Shown here piece after piece: positions 10,553-19,579 of a stretch of DNA of 64,000 nucleotides. A model generated the notes under the pieces. That model did not search any database. It saw nothing but the letters and a program-made list of their open reading frames with translations, and was not told where the DNA came from. Positions within the stretch are counted from its first letter, which is position 1. Each line of letters opens with the position of its first letter. The DNA lies in assembly GCA_021325255.1 (NCBI GenBank), contig JAJPHP010000080.1, positions 1-64,000 on the forward strand, written 5' to 3'. Position numbers and translations under genes: made by a program. The DNA is from Nitrososphaerota archaeon. Its GTDB lineage: Archaea; Thermoproteota; Nitrososphaeria; Nitrososphaerales; CADDZS01.

Positions 10553-11407
10553 ATGACTACACTGAAAGAGAAGGCAAAAAGGTTCTATGATCTCCACCAT
10601 CAGACCGGTCGCATTCTTGTGCTGCCCAACGGGTGGGACGTAATCACCGCCCGCGTGTTCGAGGAAGCAGGATTTCCAGCAGTAGCCACATCGAGTGGGG
10701 CCGTCTCTACTTCGCTCGGATATCCAGACGGTCAGAAAATAACCAGGCAGGAGATGCTGGGCGCGGTTGAAAGGATGTCGCACGCGTTGACTGTTCCTCT
10801 AAGCGCCGACATGGAGGCAGGGTACGGAAAGAGTGATGAGGAGATGGCAGAACTTGTACGCGGACTAATCAACGCTGAAGCCGTTGGTCTGAACATCGAA
10901 GATTCAACCGGAGATCCGCAAAGACCTCTTGAGGATATTGAAGTGCAATGCCAAAAGATTAGGGCGCTGAGGAAGTCATCCGAGGAGGAAGGAAATGGCG
11001 TACACTTATTCATCAACGCCCGAACAGATGCTTTCTACACGATGTCGGACAAGTCCGCAGCGTTGGAGGAGGCCGTTGCGAGGGGAAGGGCATACCGAGA
11101 GGCGGGCGCGGACTGCATATTCGTAATGCGAGCCAGAGACGCAGGCTCCATTTCGGAGATAGTGAAGCGTCTGAACTGTCCGATTAATATCATACTGGGG
11201 TCGGGATCCCCCAGCATCACAGAGCTCGAGCGGATTGGAGTTGCCAGGGTGAGTTTTGGAACCTCGATGGTGCGCGCTTCAATCGCTGCAATGAAAAACA
11301 TTGCTTCTGGCTTGAAAGAGGGAAAGACCTACGATGAGATCTTCACGAGTGCCATCACATACGATGAGCTCAACAGGTTGAGTCAGCCCGCTGGGAAGAA
11401 TCTCTAG
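10553..11407 (+). CDS. Isocitrate lyase / PEP mutase superfamily enzyme
   Basis: 284 residues from ATG 10553. The barrel shows VLPNGWDVITARVFEEAGF, AVATSSGAVSTSLGYPDG, the Mg-binding LSADMEAGYG, the ligand region VGLNIEDSTG and LFINARTDAFY, all typical of the methylisocitrate lyase/oxaloacetate hydrolase/PEP mutase superfamily. The isocitrate-lyase KKCGH signature is absent, which places it with the short PEP-mutase-like group of unknown substrate. The frame stays open upstream to 10421, but those 44 residues do not resemble the family. A GGAGG at 10511 is too far away to decide the start. Confidence 0.8.
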   Translation: MTTLKEKAKRFYDLHHQTGRILVLPNGWDVITARVFEEAGFPAVATSSGAVSTSLGYPDGQKITRQEMLGAVERMSHALTVPLSADMEAGYGKSDEEMAELVRGLINAEAVGLNIEDSTGDPQRPLEDIEVQCQKIRALRKSSEEEGNGVHLFINARTDAFYTMSDKSAALEEAVARGRAYREAGADCIFVMRARDAGSISEIVKRLNCPINIILGSGSPSITELERIGVARVSFGTSMVRASIAAMKNIASGLKEGKTYDEIFTSAITYDELNRLSQPAGKNL

Positions 11408-11522
11408 CCCTCAAAGAATTTGACGGCTCGACAGATGAACCCATCTGTAATACAAGAGAAGTGAGATGACGAAGTCCTTGTGAGATTGGATTCTCCTCTC
11501 CAGTTCCACATGGGTTGCCGCA

Positions 11523-12041
11523 TCAAGCCAGAGAGCCATGCGAAGCTGAAGATATCTTCCTCAATTCATCTTCGAACCAGACAATATAATTTCGGAAGCC
11601 CGCCTCTCTGAGATTTATTGCCTTCAATGCGGACTGTTTAATATCTTGCGAACGTAGAAGGAGTAGGCTCTCAGGGATCTTCAGGTAGAAATCCATGCAC
11701 CTCGGATAGAACTCCACTGGGAGCCTCGCCATCATAAAGAGATCGCATGCTCTTTCTCCTAAGGGAAACTTTCTGTCGATGTACTGCACGGCGTGCATCG
11801 TCTCGTGGGCGAGCACCAAGGGGAGCCTGTTTTTCTTGTCCGGTTCGAAGTGGTAAGGGTCAATATCGATTCGCAGGGTCCGGTGGTCGTACTCGGCCAC
11901 GGCCCTCCTCAACCTCTTCATTCTGACCCGCAGGGCAACTCCGTCGAGCTCTGGAAAAATTGGGGCTAAGTGAGTCTGGAGTTCGATTATCTTCTTTGCG
12001 AGCTTCGGGTGACCATCGTTGATTAATTTGTAAGTGAGCAC
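11523..12041 (-). CDS. Putative zinc metallopeptidase (HExxH)
   Basis: 172 residues from GTG 12039-12041, which has AAGGAAG a few bases upstream. The frame is open to 12182 and an ATG at 12146 would add a short hydrophobic segment, so the N-terminus is uncertain. The gluzincin-like motif LAHETMHAVQYID holds the zinc ligands and catalytic Glu. A downstream ERACDLFMMARLPVEFYPR may supply the third ligand. The fold resembles small SprT-like or minimal metallopeptidase proteins, but I cannot name a family. No neighbour suggests a substrate. Confidence 0.6.
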   Translation of the reverse strand: MLTYKLINDGHPKLAKKIIELQTHLAPIFPELDGVALRVRMKRLRRAVAEYDHRTLRIDIDPYHFEPDKKNRLPLVLAHETMHAVQYIDRKFPLGERACDLFMMARLPVEFYPRCMDFYLKIPESLLLLRSQDIKQSALKAINLREAGFRNYIVWFEDELRKISSASHGSLA

Positions 12042-12504
12042 TTTCTTCCTTTTGCTCGGAGAGGAGAGGGGTAAAGAAGAGTTCTTCTTAACGTTAACTT
12101 GGACAGTGAAACAGAATCCGAAAAGAAGAAAGAAATGCACTGTCATTATGCTTCCTGCTCTCAAATCCTCAGAAAACAGCATGAGAAGAAAGATGATGCC
12201 GTTGACGTTTCATCTCACCGTAATCGCTCGATTTCTTTCAACTCTTTAATGGTGTGCAGCTTGGGCGCGCAATAGGATTTGAGCAGTAGCATACCTGCAA
12301 GAAATCATACCATATGCATCCTGAACCATTGACTCTGGTACAGAGCTGGCTGTAACTCTATTGTGGTCCTTGGAAGAGTAAAGTGATCTACTGTAGCGTT
12401 CAGAATATGAGGAAAAGAAGATGAAATAGAGAAGATAGTGTAATATCAAATAAAAAGCAACTATGAAGCTCTAAACCCCTCAATGGGGTGAAATAGCGCG
12501 AAAA
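12042..12504. other. Intergenic region, no recognisable gene
   Basis: Apart from the possible N-terminal extension of the metallopeptidase (up to 12182), I see no coding stretch that looks like a protein. The sequence is A/T-rich towards the right and probably contains the promoter of the KGG microprotein. Confidence 0.4.
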
Positions 12505-12615
12505 TTGGCTAAAAAGAGAGGATTTGCCGCGATGCCCAAATCAAAACAGCGGGCAATTGCCGCAAAAGGTGGGCGTGCCAGCAGCAGAGCCCGAAGGCGA
12601 TCGAGGAGGCGCTAG
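12505..12615 (+). CDS. KGG-motif (Con-10-like) stress microprotein
   Basis: A 36-residue, very basic protein. The stretch KKRGFAAMPKSKQRAIAAK followed by GGRASS matches the KGG motif (RGFAxMxxxxxRxIAxKGG) of small stress-induced proteins such as Con-10/YciG. A tail of mostly Arg (RARRRSRRR) follows. The start is most likely TTG 12505, since a TAA lies 33 bases upstream in frame at 12472; the internal ATG 12532 would cut the motif. Too short for ordinary gene callers. The motif match is strong; function in archaea is unknown. Confidence 0.6.
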   Translation: MAKKRGFAAMPKSKQRAIAAKGGRASSRARRRSRRR

Positions 12616-13294
12616 AAGAGCCTTTCAGCAGCCACACCGCTCCCTTTCTCTCTCACACACTCTTGCCTTAAAGCCTCTGGCAAATCGGAACAGAGTAGGA
12701 ATTGAGGAGGAGAATGCGATGGGGAGAAAGGGAGCGGACGAGTGGAGAAAGAGAAGAGGGAGAAGCTAGTCTGTCTCTTCGGAGAAGGCATTTTTCATGT
12801 TTTGGATATGAACGGAGGCACTACCCTTGGGCATTTCTGTCCCACATTTTGTCATTTCATACTTTTTAGCGATATTTTCTCGTGTACAGCGTAGTTTCTA
12901 ATCGCAAAGAATGACGATATTTCGGGTCGTAATACGTTGGGCTAATAGATGATTTTCACATTACGTCAAATTTGTCGAATCCACGGGCAATTGAGTACAC
13001 TATAAAATCCAGGTAGGAATAGTCAGAAAAAGAAATGAGTTGATGTGATGTCGCTTTCCAAATATCGTGAACGGCAGCAATCTGCGAAGAACGATTTGCG
13101 AATAGTAACGAGCTGACAGAACATGAAGTCGAGAGACATTTTGTTACCCATTAGACAGCATGTAGACTCTCAAAAAAATCAAACTTCATGCACTAAACTG
13201 AGCATTTTGCCCACCAAATGAAGGTGCCGAACGTCGTATGCATTGGAAGTTTGATCAAAATTTAAAATAGCTGCATTTTGCGCATGATCTTGTC
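12616..13294. other. Intergenic region, 680 nt
   Basis: I see no convincing gene. Short frames here have compositions unlike the neighbouring proteins. The A/T-rich tract at about 13255-13268 (AAAATTTAAAATAG) is a plausible TATA region for the small membrane protein that follows. Confidence 0.35.
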
Positions 13295-13564
13295 ATGCGC
13301 ATAGCTACTTCGCGCACCCTCAGATCTATCGACAACTGGAGGCAGCGGCTGAGCGTCAAGAATCAAAGGTTCGTCCACGGAGTCTCTATATTGCTCCTGG
13401 CGCTCGGCTCTACGAGGAATCTAACCGTGGTACTGTTGGCTCTACTCATTTTCTCAATCAGTGTAGAGTTCGCAGCCGTCCAGTTCGGTTCCATTGTCCT
13501 CCTTGGATTCTTCATGCTGAAACTACGATTTTATAGGCTGAGCAATGTTCTCCTTTTGAACTGA
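13295..13564 (+). CDS. Small membrane protein, unknown
   Basis: 89 residues from ATG 13295. A basic N-terminus (RIATSRTLRSIDNWRQRLSV) is followed by two hydrophobic segments, HGVSILLLALGS and then LTVVLLALLIFSISVEFAAV with FGSIVLLGFFML. The arrangement suggests two or three membrane helices with the N-terminus inside. An A/T-rich TATA-like tract lies 30 nt upstream. No family recognised; the coding call rests on hydrophobic pattern and promoter spacing. Confidence 0.45.
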   Translation: MRIATSRTLRSIDNWRQRLSVKNQRFVHGVSILLLALGSTRNLTVVLLALLIFSISVEFAAVQFGSIVLLGFFMLKLRFYRLSNVLLLN

Positions 13565-13593
13565 GCGAATCAGCCGAGCATCTGGCCTGTGAA

Positions 13594-15021
13594 TTAGCTT
13601 CCCAGCGCACCGACCCAGTCCACGTAGGTCGTATCACCGAGCATCCCAGAGCAATCCAGAAAATATCCGCCACGGTATTCAATTAGCAAACCGTGATTGT
13701 TCACCGCTCCTCCGATAACCCATACTCCGTTAGCATACGCAATTGAGAGAATGCTCGAGTTCTTCGTAGTGGAATCTAACGTCCTTTGCGGCAGATGACT
13801 TGTCAGATCAGAGAAATTCGAAGAGTCAAACGAAGCAAGCCATGCTGAGCCAGTCTCCTCAGGGGAGGCGATCTGATATCCTCCACCCAGAAACCACAGC
13901 GATCCATTCCAGGCAATGGAATTCACAGCTGTCAAGTTGTCAAGTTTTTCTTGCAAAGGCAGGGTGCGGTTCAGAGCCGGTGTCAGGTCTGTGAACGTGG
14001 AACCCTGATATTTTGCGAGGAACCCCACGCCTCCTATCAGCCAGTACTTCCCATTCCACGCGATGGTCTGCACCGAGTGGAAGCTTGGAACAGCTTTCAA
14101 AATAAGCGGTGTAAGATCGGTGAAATTCTCTCCGTTGAACGCAAAGAGCACTCCTGTTGACTCCCAGCCACCCCCGGTGAGCCACTCTGTCCCATTGGAC
14201 TGGCGCGCAAAGAGGACGCCGTCCATCTTCCTCGGAAGAATCGTGGAATAGTCCACGAAATTCTTTCCAAGAGTCACCCCGAGAGAAAGGTGGTTGGTCC
14301 TGGACCTGAGCGTCAATTTGGGATAACGCGTGCTGTGTAATGGGATGTAGCCCGAGTCCATGCCCGTCAGCATCCAGCGAGACCCATTGGCACTTGCAGA
14401 AAATATATCTCCTCCCGTCCACTCGGTCTGCCCCTGCTCGAGTGAGCCAAAGTACCGGCTTCCATTCGCACTAATGTGCAAGATGTAGGGGTTCGAAGAA
14501 ATCGGAGTGTCGCAGGTCCCCCACCCGCTAATGGTCCACTCAGTCCCGTTCCAGCCGCCGCCCCAAACAGTGCCTCTACCCGGAATATTGGAACTCAAGT
14601 TATTGATTGAGCCGCTTGGAGAGAGCGAGAGGTTGAACAGTCTGGGATACTGCAGCTGTTGAAACCAGCGGCCGCTCTGACCGCCGATGAGAGCATATGC
14701 AATTTTAGAGTTGCTTGCGTTCTCCTGTGCAACCAGTCTGCGTGTCGAAGTAGAGTTCGGAGTCCCCTGACACACGCTCGAGTAGCTTGAGGTGGAAGTT
14801 GTTGTTGATGCTGAAGATTGAGGCGAGGATGATGAACTAGATCCTGTCAAAAGAGCTGGGCTTGCACGGGTAGAACTTATGGTCATGCTCGTAACCTGAA
14901 CAGAATGGCTGGACGAATCCGTTGACCCACTCGCTGTCTGCTGTTGCTGAGTTTCGAGTATGGTCACCCCCGACAACATTGCTATCATTGCCAGCGCGGC
15001 GATTATCAGTAAAGCCCTCAA
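13594..15021 (-). CDS. Secreted Kelch-like beta-propeller protein
   Basis: 475 residues. A signal peptide or anchor (MRALLIIAALAMIAMLSGV) is followed by a Ser/Thr-rich linker of about 70 residues. The rest consists of repeats with the pattern W-N-G-x-x-W-x-(I/L)-x-G-G: WGGGWNGTEWTISGWG, WNGKYWLIGGVG, WNGSLWFLGGGY and YANGVWVIGGA. This is a six- or seven-bladed propeller outside the cell. No catalytic residues can be picked out. The design mirrors the PQQ-like protein upstream, and many N-glycosylation sequons are present. Confidence 0.75.
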   Translation of the reverse strand: MRALLIIAALAMIAMLSGVTILETQQQQTASGSTDSSSHSVQVTSMTISSTRASPALLTGSSSSSSPQSSASTTTSTSSYSSVCQGTPNSTSTRRLVAQENASNSKIAYALIGGQSGRWFQQLQYPRLFNLSLSPSGSINNLSSNIPGRGTVWGGGWNGTEWTISGWGTCDTPISSNPYILHISANGSRYFGSLEQGQTEWTGGDIFSASANGSRWMLTGMDSGYIPLHSTRYPKLTLRSRTNHLSLGVTLGKNFVDYSTILPRKMDGVLFARQSNGTEWLTGGGWESTGVLFAFNGENFTDLTPLILKAVPSFHSVQTIAWNGKYWLIGGVGFLAKYQGSTFTDLTPALNRTLPLQEKLDNLTAVNSIAWNGSLWFLGGGYQIASPEETGSAWLASFDSSNFSDLTSHLPQRTLDSTTKNSSILSIAYANGVWVIGGAVNNHGLLIEYRGGYFLDCSGMLGDTTYVDWVGALGS

Positions 15022-15316
15022 AGCCTATCCTTTACGGACGAACTTGACGGCATAATGATAATTTAGCATTACCAATTGATTGTGTAGAGAATACGCGCCA
15101 AGATCAATTCAATGAAATGATCAGGAACATCTTCCAGAAAGCCGTCCCGTCTCTTCTTACATTTTTAATACAACGGTGGAGAACTAGTCGCTTTTTCTTA
15201 TCCTTCATTTCCCGCATCTCAAGCAGACTTTCCTATGTTCTAAACGGAAAGCCATTCTTCCTTTCACTTGGGTTGTTCTCGGCAGAAAGAGCGATCGAGG
15301 TCACTTGCAGCAATAA

Positions 15317-15595
15317 GAAGAGAACTCGATTCCTAGGACAGAGTACGGAAAGGTTTCGCAGGAAGCGGCAAAATACATCAAGCTCCCAAAACTTGTGACA
15401 TCAGACCACTTTCAGGGCTACTTTTGTTTCAACTGCATCTGATTTGAGGAAAGTAACTATGACCGCGTAATAATTGTGAGAGTGAGCAAAAGCACCGAAA
15501 GGATTGAATCTAAGAGGGTGGCGCCGCACCGATATTGCTCAATCTTAAGCTCGAATGACCATCCGTTTCAACACACATTGCGAGCGGAAGAATGA
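15317..15595 (+). pseudogene. Broken small cysteine-rich protein gene
   Basis: One frame reads KVSQEAAKYIKLPKLVTSDH, then FQGYFCFNCI, hits TGA at 15440-15442, and resumes in the same frame with FEESNYDRVIIVRV and RVAPHRYCSILSSNDHPFQ before TGA 15593. The CxxC plus later APHRYC pattern is that of a small metal- or Fe-S-binding protein; similar small proteins with an APxGYC motif occur in archaea. There is no ATG, GTG or TTG at the front. A TGG-to-TGA change would explain the internal stop (CIWF). I judge it a decayed gene. Confidence 0.5.
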
Positions 15596-15721
15596 GTAAT
15601 GGGAAAAATCAAAGGTGCGGTATGGAATCAGAAAAAGAGGAGAGGAGAGAGGGGCCAGACGAAGAAGCTAGCCTCGCAACACTCCATTGGTGGAATAATT
15701 TCTTGTTAGTTCGTATTGACT

Positions 15722-16591
15722 TCAGGAAGAGCTCGTCGTTGTAGTGCTCGTGGTACTTGTCGAGCTCGTCGTTGTGGTCGAACTAGAGCCTGTTGTTGAA
15801 GTTGACCCTGTACTAGTAGTGGTCGCCACGCTGCTGGTAGTCGATTCCGTACTTGTGTCGCTGGTCAAGACAGCTAAACCGTGGGCTGTGCTAGTGGAAC
15901 TCTTGTCTGTTTCTACGTCAGTAATGTGAACCACTGGTGTAAGAACAGGAGTGTTCCCCGGGCTGATATGTATCGAGTTCGGCGTGATATCCACTGTGAG
16001 GTCTGCTGTGCTGCCTGCGCCAATAGTGAAGTTGATTGGCACCATCAGTTTGCCATTTGCGACTACCTTCAGCTGTGCGGAGGATCCGTCAGTGAAGAAA
16101 GCCCGCGCACTGCTTATGTCAAATATGATGCCTGTGACGTTACCCGTCGGGGCCTTGGTAGCGCCAAGCAAGACTTTGTTGTTCACGAGGTTCGTCAGAT
16201 TGACGTTCATTCCGGTCGATGACGAAACATCGAATACCCACTGGTTACTTGGGGCTGAAGTGCTTACGTTCCCCTGGTATTTTAGGACCAGGCTAGAGAT
16301 GTTGACTAGAAGATACTTGAATTGAGGATTGGATGGAGGCGCGTCTGTCAAGTAGATGTTCATCGCGCCGCTAGCGCCAAGAATTGCACTTCCTGAGGAA
16401 CTCTGTGAGCTTGACGTGGCCTGAGAGTTTCCGCTGCTAGTTGACAGGAGCGATGATGAACTGTAGTTTACTCCCTGAGTTGTTGGGTTGCTTCCCGACG
16501 GCGCAAGATACATGGCACCCACAGCCAGGCCAGCTGCGAGGATTACCGCGATGATTGCGCCTATCGCTATTTTCTTGCCGTTGTGACACAT
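15722..16591 (-). CDS. Secreted DUF4382-type protein
   Basis: 289 residues. The N-terminal hydrophobic segment IAIGAIIAVILAAGLAVGAM is followed by a Ser-rich linker, then the DUF4382-type domain beginning with MNIYLTDAPP and continuing with LLVNISSLVLKYQG and a hydrophobic beta-rich core. The last 50 residues are almost only Ser and Thr. The domain is found in secreted lipoprotein-like proteins of bacteria and archaea; function unknown. A TATA-like box at 16629-16637 lies about 40 nt before the start, and a perfect inverted repeat lies a further 30 nt upstream. Confidence 0.75.
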   Translation of the reverse strand: MCHNGKKIAIGAIIAVILAAGLAVGAMYLAPSGSNPTTQGVNYSSSSLLSTSSGNSQATSSSQSSSGSAILGASGAMNIYLTDAPPSNPQFKYLLVNISSLVLKYQGNVSTSAPSNQWVFDVSSSTGMNVNLTNLVNNKVLLGATKAPTGNVTGIIFDISSARAFFTDGSSAQLKVVANGKLMVPINFTIGAGSTADLTVDITPNSIHISPGNTPVLTPVVHITDVETDKSSTSTAHGLAVLTSDTSTESTTSSVATTTSTGSTSTTGSSSTTTTSSTSTTSTTTTSSS

Positions 16592-16628
16592 TGTGTTGGT
16601 TTCACGAGAAGGATGTGGGCAAGCCGAA

Positions 16629-16637
16629 GTTATATGG
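16629..16637 (-). promoter_or_regulatory. TATA-like box of the DUF4382 gene
   Basis: Read on the minus strand the box is CCATATAAC. A transcript would begin near 16608, leaving a leader of under 20 nt before the ATG at 16591, as is common in archaea. Confidence 0.45.
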
Positions 16638-16665
16638 TGCTACGCATTAGAATGGCTGAAAGCAT

Positions 16666-16689
16666 GCTCGTTCTAAAATTAGAACGAGC
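16666..16689. promoter_or_regulatory. Perfect 11-bp inverted repeat, candidate operator
   Basis: GCTCGTTCTAA and TTAGAACGAGC flank a 2-base spacer (AA). The arms match perfectly. The site lies upstream of the DUF4382 TATA box and about 190 nt before the membrane HTH gene, in the shared divergent region. Position just upstream of a core promoter suggests a regulator-binding site more than a terminator, since no T-tract follows. Confidence 0.5.
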
Positions 16690-16807
16690 GTACGACTGGC
16701 ACTAAGCGATTGATTACGGGTACGGATTAGAAACACACTTTCTGAAATTCAAAAAATTCCAGACAAACAAGGAGTAGGAGGATTCGGTGTCCATATCTCT
16801 CATAAGC

Positions 16808-16820
16808 AAAAATATATTCC
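16808..16820 (+). promoter_or_regulatory. TATA-like box of the membrane HTH gene
   Basis: AAAAATATATTCC, followed by a predicted transcription start near 16843, about 16 nt before the TTG start codon. Confidence 0.4.
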
Positions 16821-16858
16821 AAAAATCGTAATTGGGAAAAAACTGGCGAGCTCGATAA

Positions 16859-17251
16859 TTGAACGAAACCACGCGGCGCATGTATCGATACCTCTACAAG
16901 ATGCGCAAGCCGCAGGGGATACATGACCTTCAAAGAGGTTTGGGGCTTAGTTCGACTTCAGTTGCAACGTATCACGTAAAGAAGCTCTTAGAGCAGGGAT
17001 TGATCAAGGAACAGGACGGTGGTTACGTTGTGGATCGAGTCCTATTTGAAAACATGATTAGGATAAGCAGTGCGGTGATACCATTTGAAACAACCTACAC
17101 GATATTCTTTGTTTCTACGGTTCTGATATTGATTACCGTATATTTGCCGCAGCGGATTACTTCGGTGTACCTTTTCGCCGTCTTTGTCAATATTGCAGCG
17201 CTCGCTTTTTTCCTGTTTGAGACGCTGAAAGCCTATAAGAGTAGGCTCTGA
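16859..17251 (+). CDS. Membrane-anchored winged-helix regulator
   Basis: 130 residues from TTG 16859. The N-terminal half is an ArsR/MarR-like winged helix (RRMYRYLYKM, HDLQRGLGLSSTSVATYHVK, KLLEQGLIKEQDGGYVV). The C-terminal half carries two membrane helices (TIFFVSTVLILITVYL and VYLFAVFVNIAALAFFLF). The DNA-binding part therefore sits on the cytosolic face of the membrane. Such proteins are known in archaea as one-component regulators. A later ATG at 16880 would remove part of helix 1. It is divergent from the secreted DUF4382 gene and is a candidate regulator of it. Confidence 0.7.
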   Translation: MNETTRRMYRYLYKMRKPQGIHDLQRGLGLSSTSVATYHVKKLLEQGLIKEQDGGYVVDRVLFENMIRISSAVIPFETTYTIFFVSTVLILITVYLPQRITSVYLFAVFVNIAALAFFLFETLKAYKSRL

Positions 17252-17338
17252 AGAAGAGCTGCAGCATATGCAACCGCACATTTACTTAACCTCCGCTTGG
17301 GGCGTTATGATTCGAGGGCTAAAGAGTTCTATTCAATG

Positions 17339-18211
17339 TTAGGCAAAGCTGCGCACATAGTTTTCACGAACATATGCTAACTCGAACCCAGTCCTGAGCA
17401 TGTTGTGGTATGATGGATTCGGTTCGGTCTGCGTTTCCATGTGTGTTTCTGTTACAAACCACTTGCACTGACCACTGGAAATACCATCGTGCACGCGCCT
17501 GCGCATTATGGCCTCCTGCGCTCCCTTTCGTCTATGAGAGGGAAGCGTGCTCCCAAGGCCCAGATAGCCGATGCCGTGCTTTACGAAGAGTGCACCGCTT
17601 GCCACGGGCCAATCTCCTTCGAAGGCCAGATACTGCGACCATCCTTGCAGTCCTACCTGCAGTTCAAGCCAAGGCTCAAAAGCGCGTGGATAGCCAAAGC
17701 CAGCGATGACCGTCTCCGCAAATTCCCTTGCGTGCCTATGGTCGATTCTCTTGATCTCAAACTCGCACTGTGGTTCGCGGTCGTTTTTACTTAGGGGCTT
17801 CGAGTCCCTGTACAGCTTTACCCAAGGCTTGTACGGCCTGAAGCCATTTTCTCCAAGCCATGCACGTATCACATTGTTACCAGGCGTCGTCTCAGGGCAT
17901 AGAGGCACGAAAAACCTGTAGGGGGTTCTACTCTTGCACAGTGAGATAATCTCATCGAGCATTCCGCCAGTCGCGGGCTCAAATAGGCCAAACCCCATAA
18001 CTCTGTTCGGTGTGTACCAGTCAACCCTCGGGATTGTGAAGATGGGGGTCGAGGCGCCAATTTTGCCGGTGTACGCCCTAAAGCCGGTAAAGAGTTCTTC
18101 GGGGGCGGAATTTATCCAATCAATGTATGCTTGCGCCTCGATCATCTCGGCGATGTGCGGTGTAAGCTTTTGAGATCCGCCGTCCTCACTTGCGTGCAAC
18201 GGTCGCTTCAT
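17339..18211 (-). CDS. GNAT-family acetyltransferase
   Basis: 290 residues from ATG 18209-18211, supported by AGAGGACA just upstream; the frame stays open to 18277. The C-terminal half contains the acetyl-CoA loop LGLGSTLPSHRRKGAQEAIMRRRV with the (Q/R)-x-x-G-x-G/A pattern, preceded by the beta strand pair PVASGALFVKHGIGYL. The N-terminal half (VDWYTPNRVMGFGLF, then FRPYKPWVKLYRD) looks like a degenerate second GNAT unit. Substrate unknown. It lies 50 nt from the dihydroorotate-dehydrogenase-like gene on the same strand. Confidence 0.72.
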   Translation of the reverse strand: MKRPLHASEDGGSQKLTPHIAEMIEAQAYIDWINSAPEELFTGFRAYTGKIGASTPIFTIPRVDWYTPNRVMGFGLFEPATGGMLDEIISLCKSRTPYRFFVPLCPETTPGNNVIRAWLGENGFRPYKPWVKLYRDSKPLSKNDREPQCEFEIKRIDHRHAREFAETVIAGFGYPRAFEPWLELQVGLQGWSQYLAFEGDWPVASGALFVKHGIGYLGLGSTLPSHRRKGAQEAIMRRRVHDGISSGQCKWFVTETHMETQTEPNPSYHNMLRTGFELAYVRENYVRSFA

Positions 18212-18327
18212 TGTCCTCTGAAATGTCCCTTGTGTCTCAGGCCTCTTTTCTTCGAGTTCAATACGGGGCCGTAACAATTTTAGAAGCGAGATGGTGTGAC
18301 CGGAGTCGCTTTAGGACAATAATGCAC

Positions 18328-19440
18328 CTAAGCTCCAATCTGCTTGCTCATCGTGCCCGAACTCATCCGAATCACCTGCTCCTCGTGCTCTGGCGAAAGA
18401 CCGTCCGGGAAGCGAATCGGGTGCTTCAACGCAATACCGCGTATCTCATCCAGGCTCTCAAGCGCCTGGCTTGCCATGTATGCCTCGATACCCTCAACGG
18501 CCTTTTCTATAACGCGGATGTCCTTATAGATTGACCTGCAGAATCCAAGCAGAGTTGCACCGGCCATTGTGAGCTCGATTGCGTTATGAGCTGTGGTGAG
18601 ACCTCCCGAGGTAAGTATGGGTCTACTCGCCACTTTGGCTAGCGCGAGTGTATTCCCCACGGTCAGGGGAACTAGCGCTTCCTCAAGATTGTCGAACCTA
18701 GGGTACGTGACTGGTTTGCCCCGGTAGATGTCGATTCTAGCAGTGTTGGGTATGGAATAGGTGTTGATTGAAAGAGCGTCTATCCTCGTTCGCTCTTCGA
18801 TCATCCTTATGCTCTCGGGTTTCTCCCTTGCCCACTGGAAAAAATACGCTTTCGGACATACGGGTATGTCCACTGCATCTTTTGCTGCTTTCATCGCTTC
18901 CAGGGCACGCTCTGGTCCGCCGACAGACCACCATTTGCCAAGTTTGTCGTAATCCCTGCCAATCTGCTTGCCCCTGAAACCCGCGGCAGTGCTGCACACC
19001 AGATCTAAGTGTACTCCGCTGGCCCCTGCCCTCTCGTACTCTCTTGCCATCTCGGCAGCCTCTTGGGGGGAGCGAGGTGAAAAACTTCCTATCAGGTGAG
19101 CGCCTAACTCTTCGGCAAGAGGCTTTACCTCTCTAACGTACTCGGCCATCCTCTTGTATCCCGGGTTGACCAGAGCCTCGGTGCCGTCCATTGTTGTGGA
19201 CGCAGGGCCAGGTAGCGTAACGTCATCCCAGTAGCATCTTGGAACCGGACTCTGGTCCCATGACCTGGGGAAACTCGGGAGGGGCTCCCACGTGCACGAC
19301 TTTGTAATGACAGCTGATGCTCCAGCCTTCAATAGTCTCTTCAAACCTGACGGGCTCAGAGCATAACCAGCGGAATCTGCGATAATCGGATGCTTGAGAC
19401 GAATTGACCCAAAATTAACGCTGAGGTCGTAGTCTGTCAT
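18328..19440 (-). CDS. Dihydroorotate dehydrogenase-like FMN enzyme
   Basis: 370 residues, FMN-binding TIM barrel of the PyrD/PreA type. Visible features are LSVNFGSIRLKHPIIADSAG at the N-terminus, LLKAGASAVITKSCT, the barrel strand ASGVHLDLVCSTAAG, and the C-terminal phosphate-binding region RPILTSGGLTTAHNAIEL with MAGATLLGFCRSIYKD. The usual N-x-S-x-P-N loop with its catalytic base is replaced by a divergent segment holding a Cys. The ferredoxin tail of PreA is missing. Being followed upstream by a cyclic amidohydrolase gene on the same strand, it may reduce or oxidise a pyrimidine-like ring (inference). Confidence 0.75.
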   Translation of the reverse strand: MTDYDLSVNFGSIRLKHPIIADSAGYALSPSGLKRLLKAGASAVITKSCTWEPLPSFPRSWDQSPVPRCYWDDVTLPGPASTTMDGTEALVNPGYKRMAEYVREVKPLAEELGAHLIGSFSPRSPQEAAEMAREYERAGASGVHLDLVCSTAAGFRGKQIGRDYDKLGKWWSVGGPERALEAMKAAKDAVDIPVCPKAYFFQWAREKPESIRMIEERTRIDALSINTYSIPNTARIDIYRGKPVTYPRFDNLEEALVPLTVGNTLALAKVASRPILTSGGLTTAHNAIELTMAGATLLGFCRSIYKDIRVIEKAVEGIEAYMASQALESLDEIRGIALKHPIRFPDGLSPEHEEQVIRMSSGTMSKQIGA

Positions 19441-19579
19441 TTTTCCTCGACGCGAGGGCGAAAATCGCCCACGCGATATTTATCGTTGTTGTCACAACTC
19501 GCAGGTCATTCTATGAATAGTGAATCAGGTCTTTGAGTTATTGCGATTTGAGAGGAAAGTACAGAGGGGGAATAGTTGC

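Noticed and set aside
12524..12769. 81-codon frame overlapping the KGG microprotein
   Set aside because: The KGG frame has a recognisable motif; this one does not and looks like an out-of-frame reading.
15117..15398. 93-codon frame on the plus strand
   Set aside because: Overlaps the decayed cysteine-rich frame, has an odd Ser/Phe/Arg composition and no promoter.
15722..15929. Val/Leu-rich plus-strand frames opposite the Ser/Thr tail of the DUF4382 protein
   Set aside because: Mirror artefact of a simple-sequence Ser/Thr coding region.
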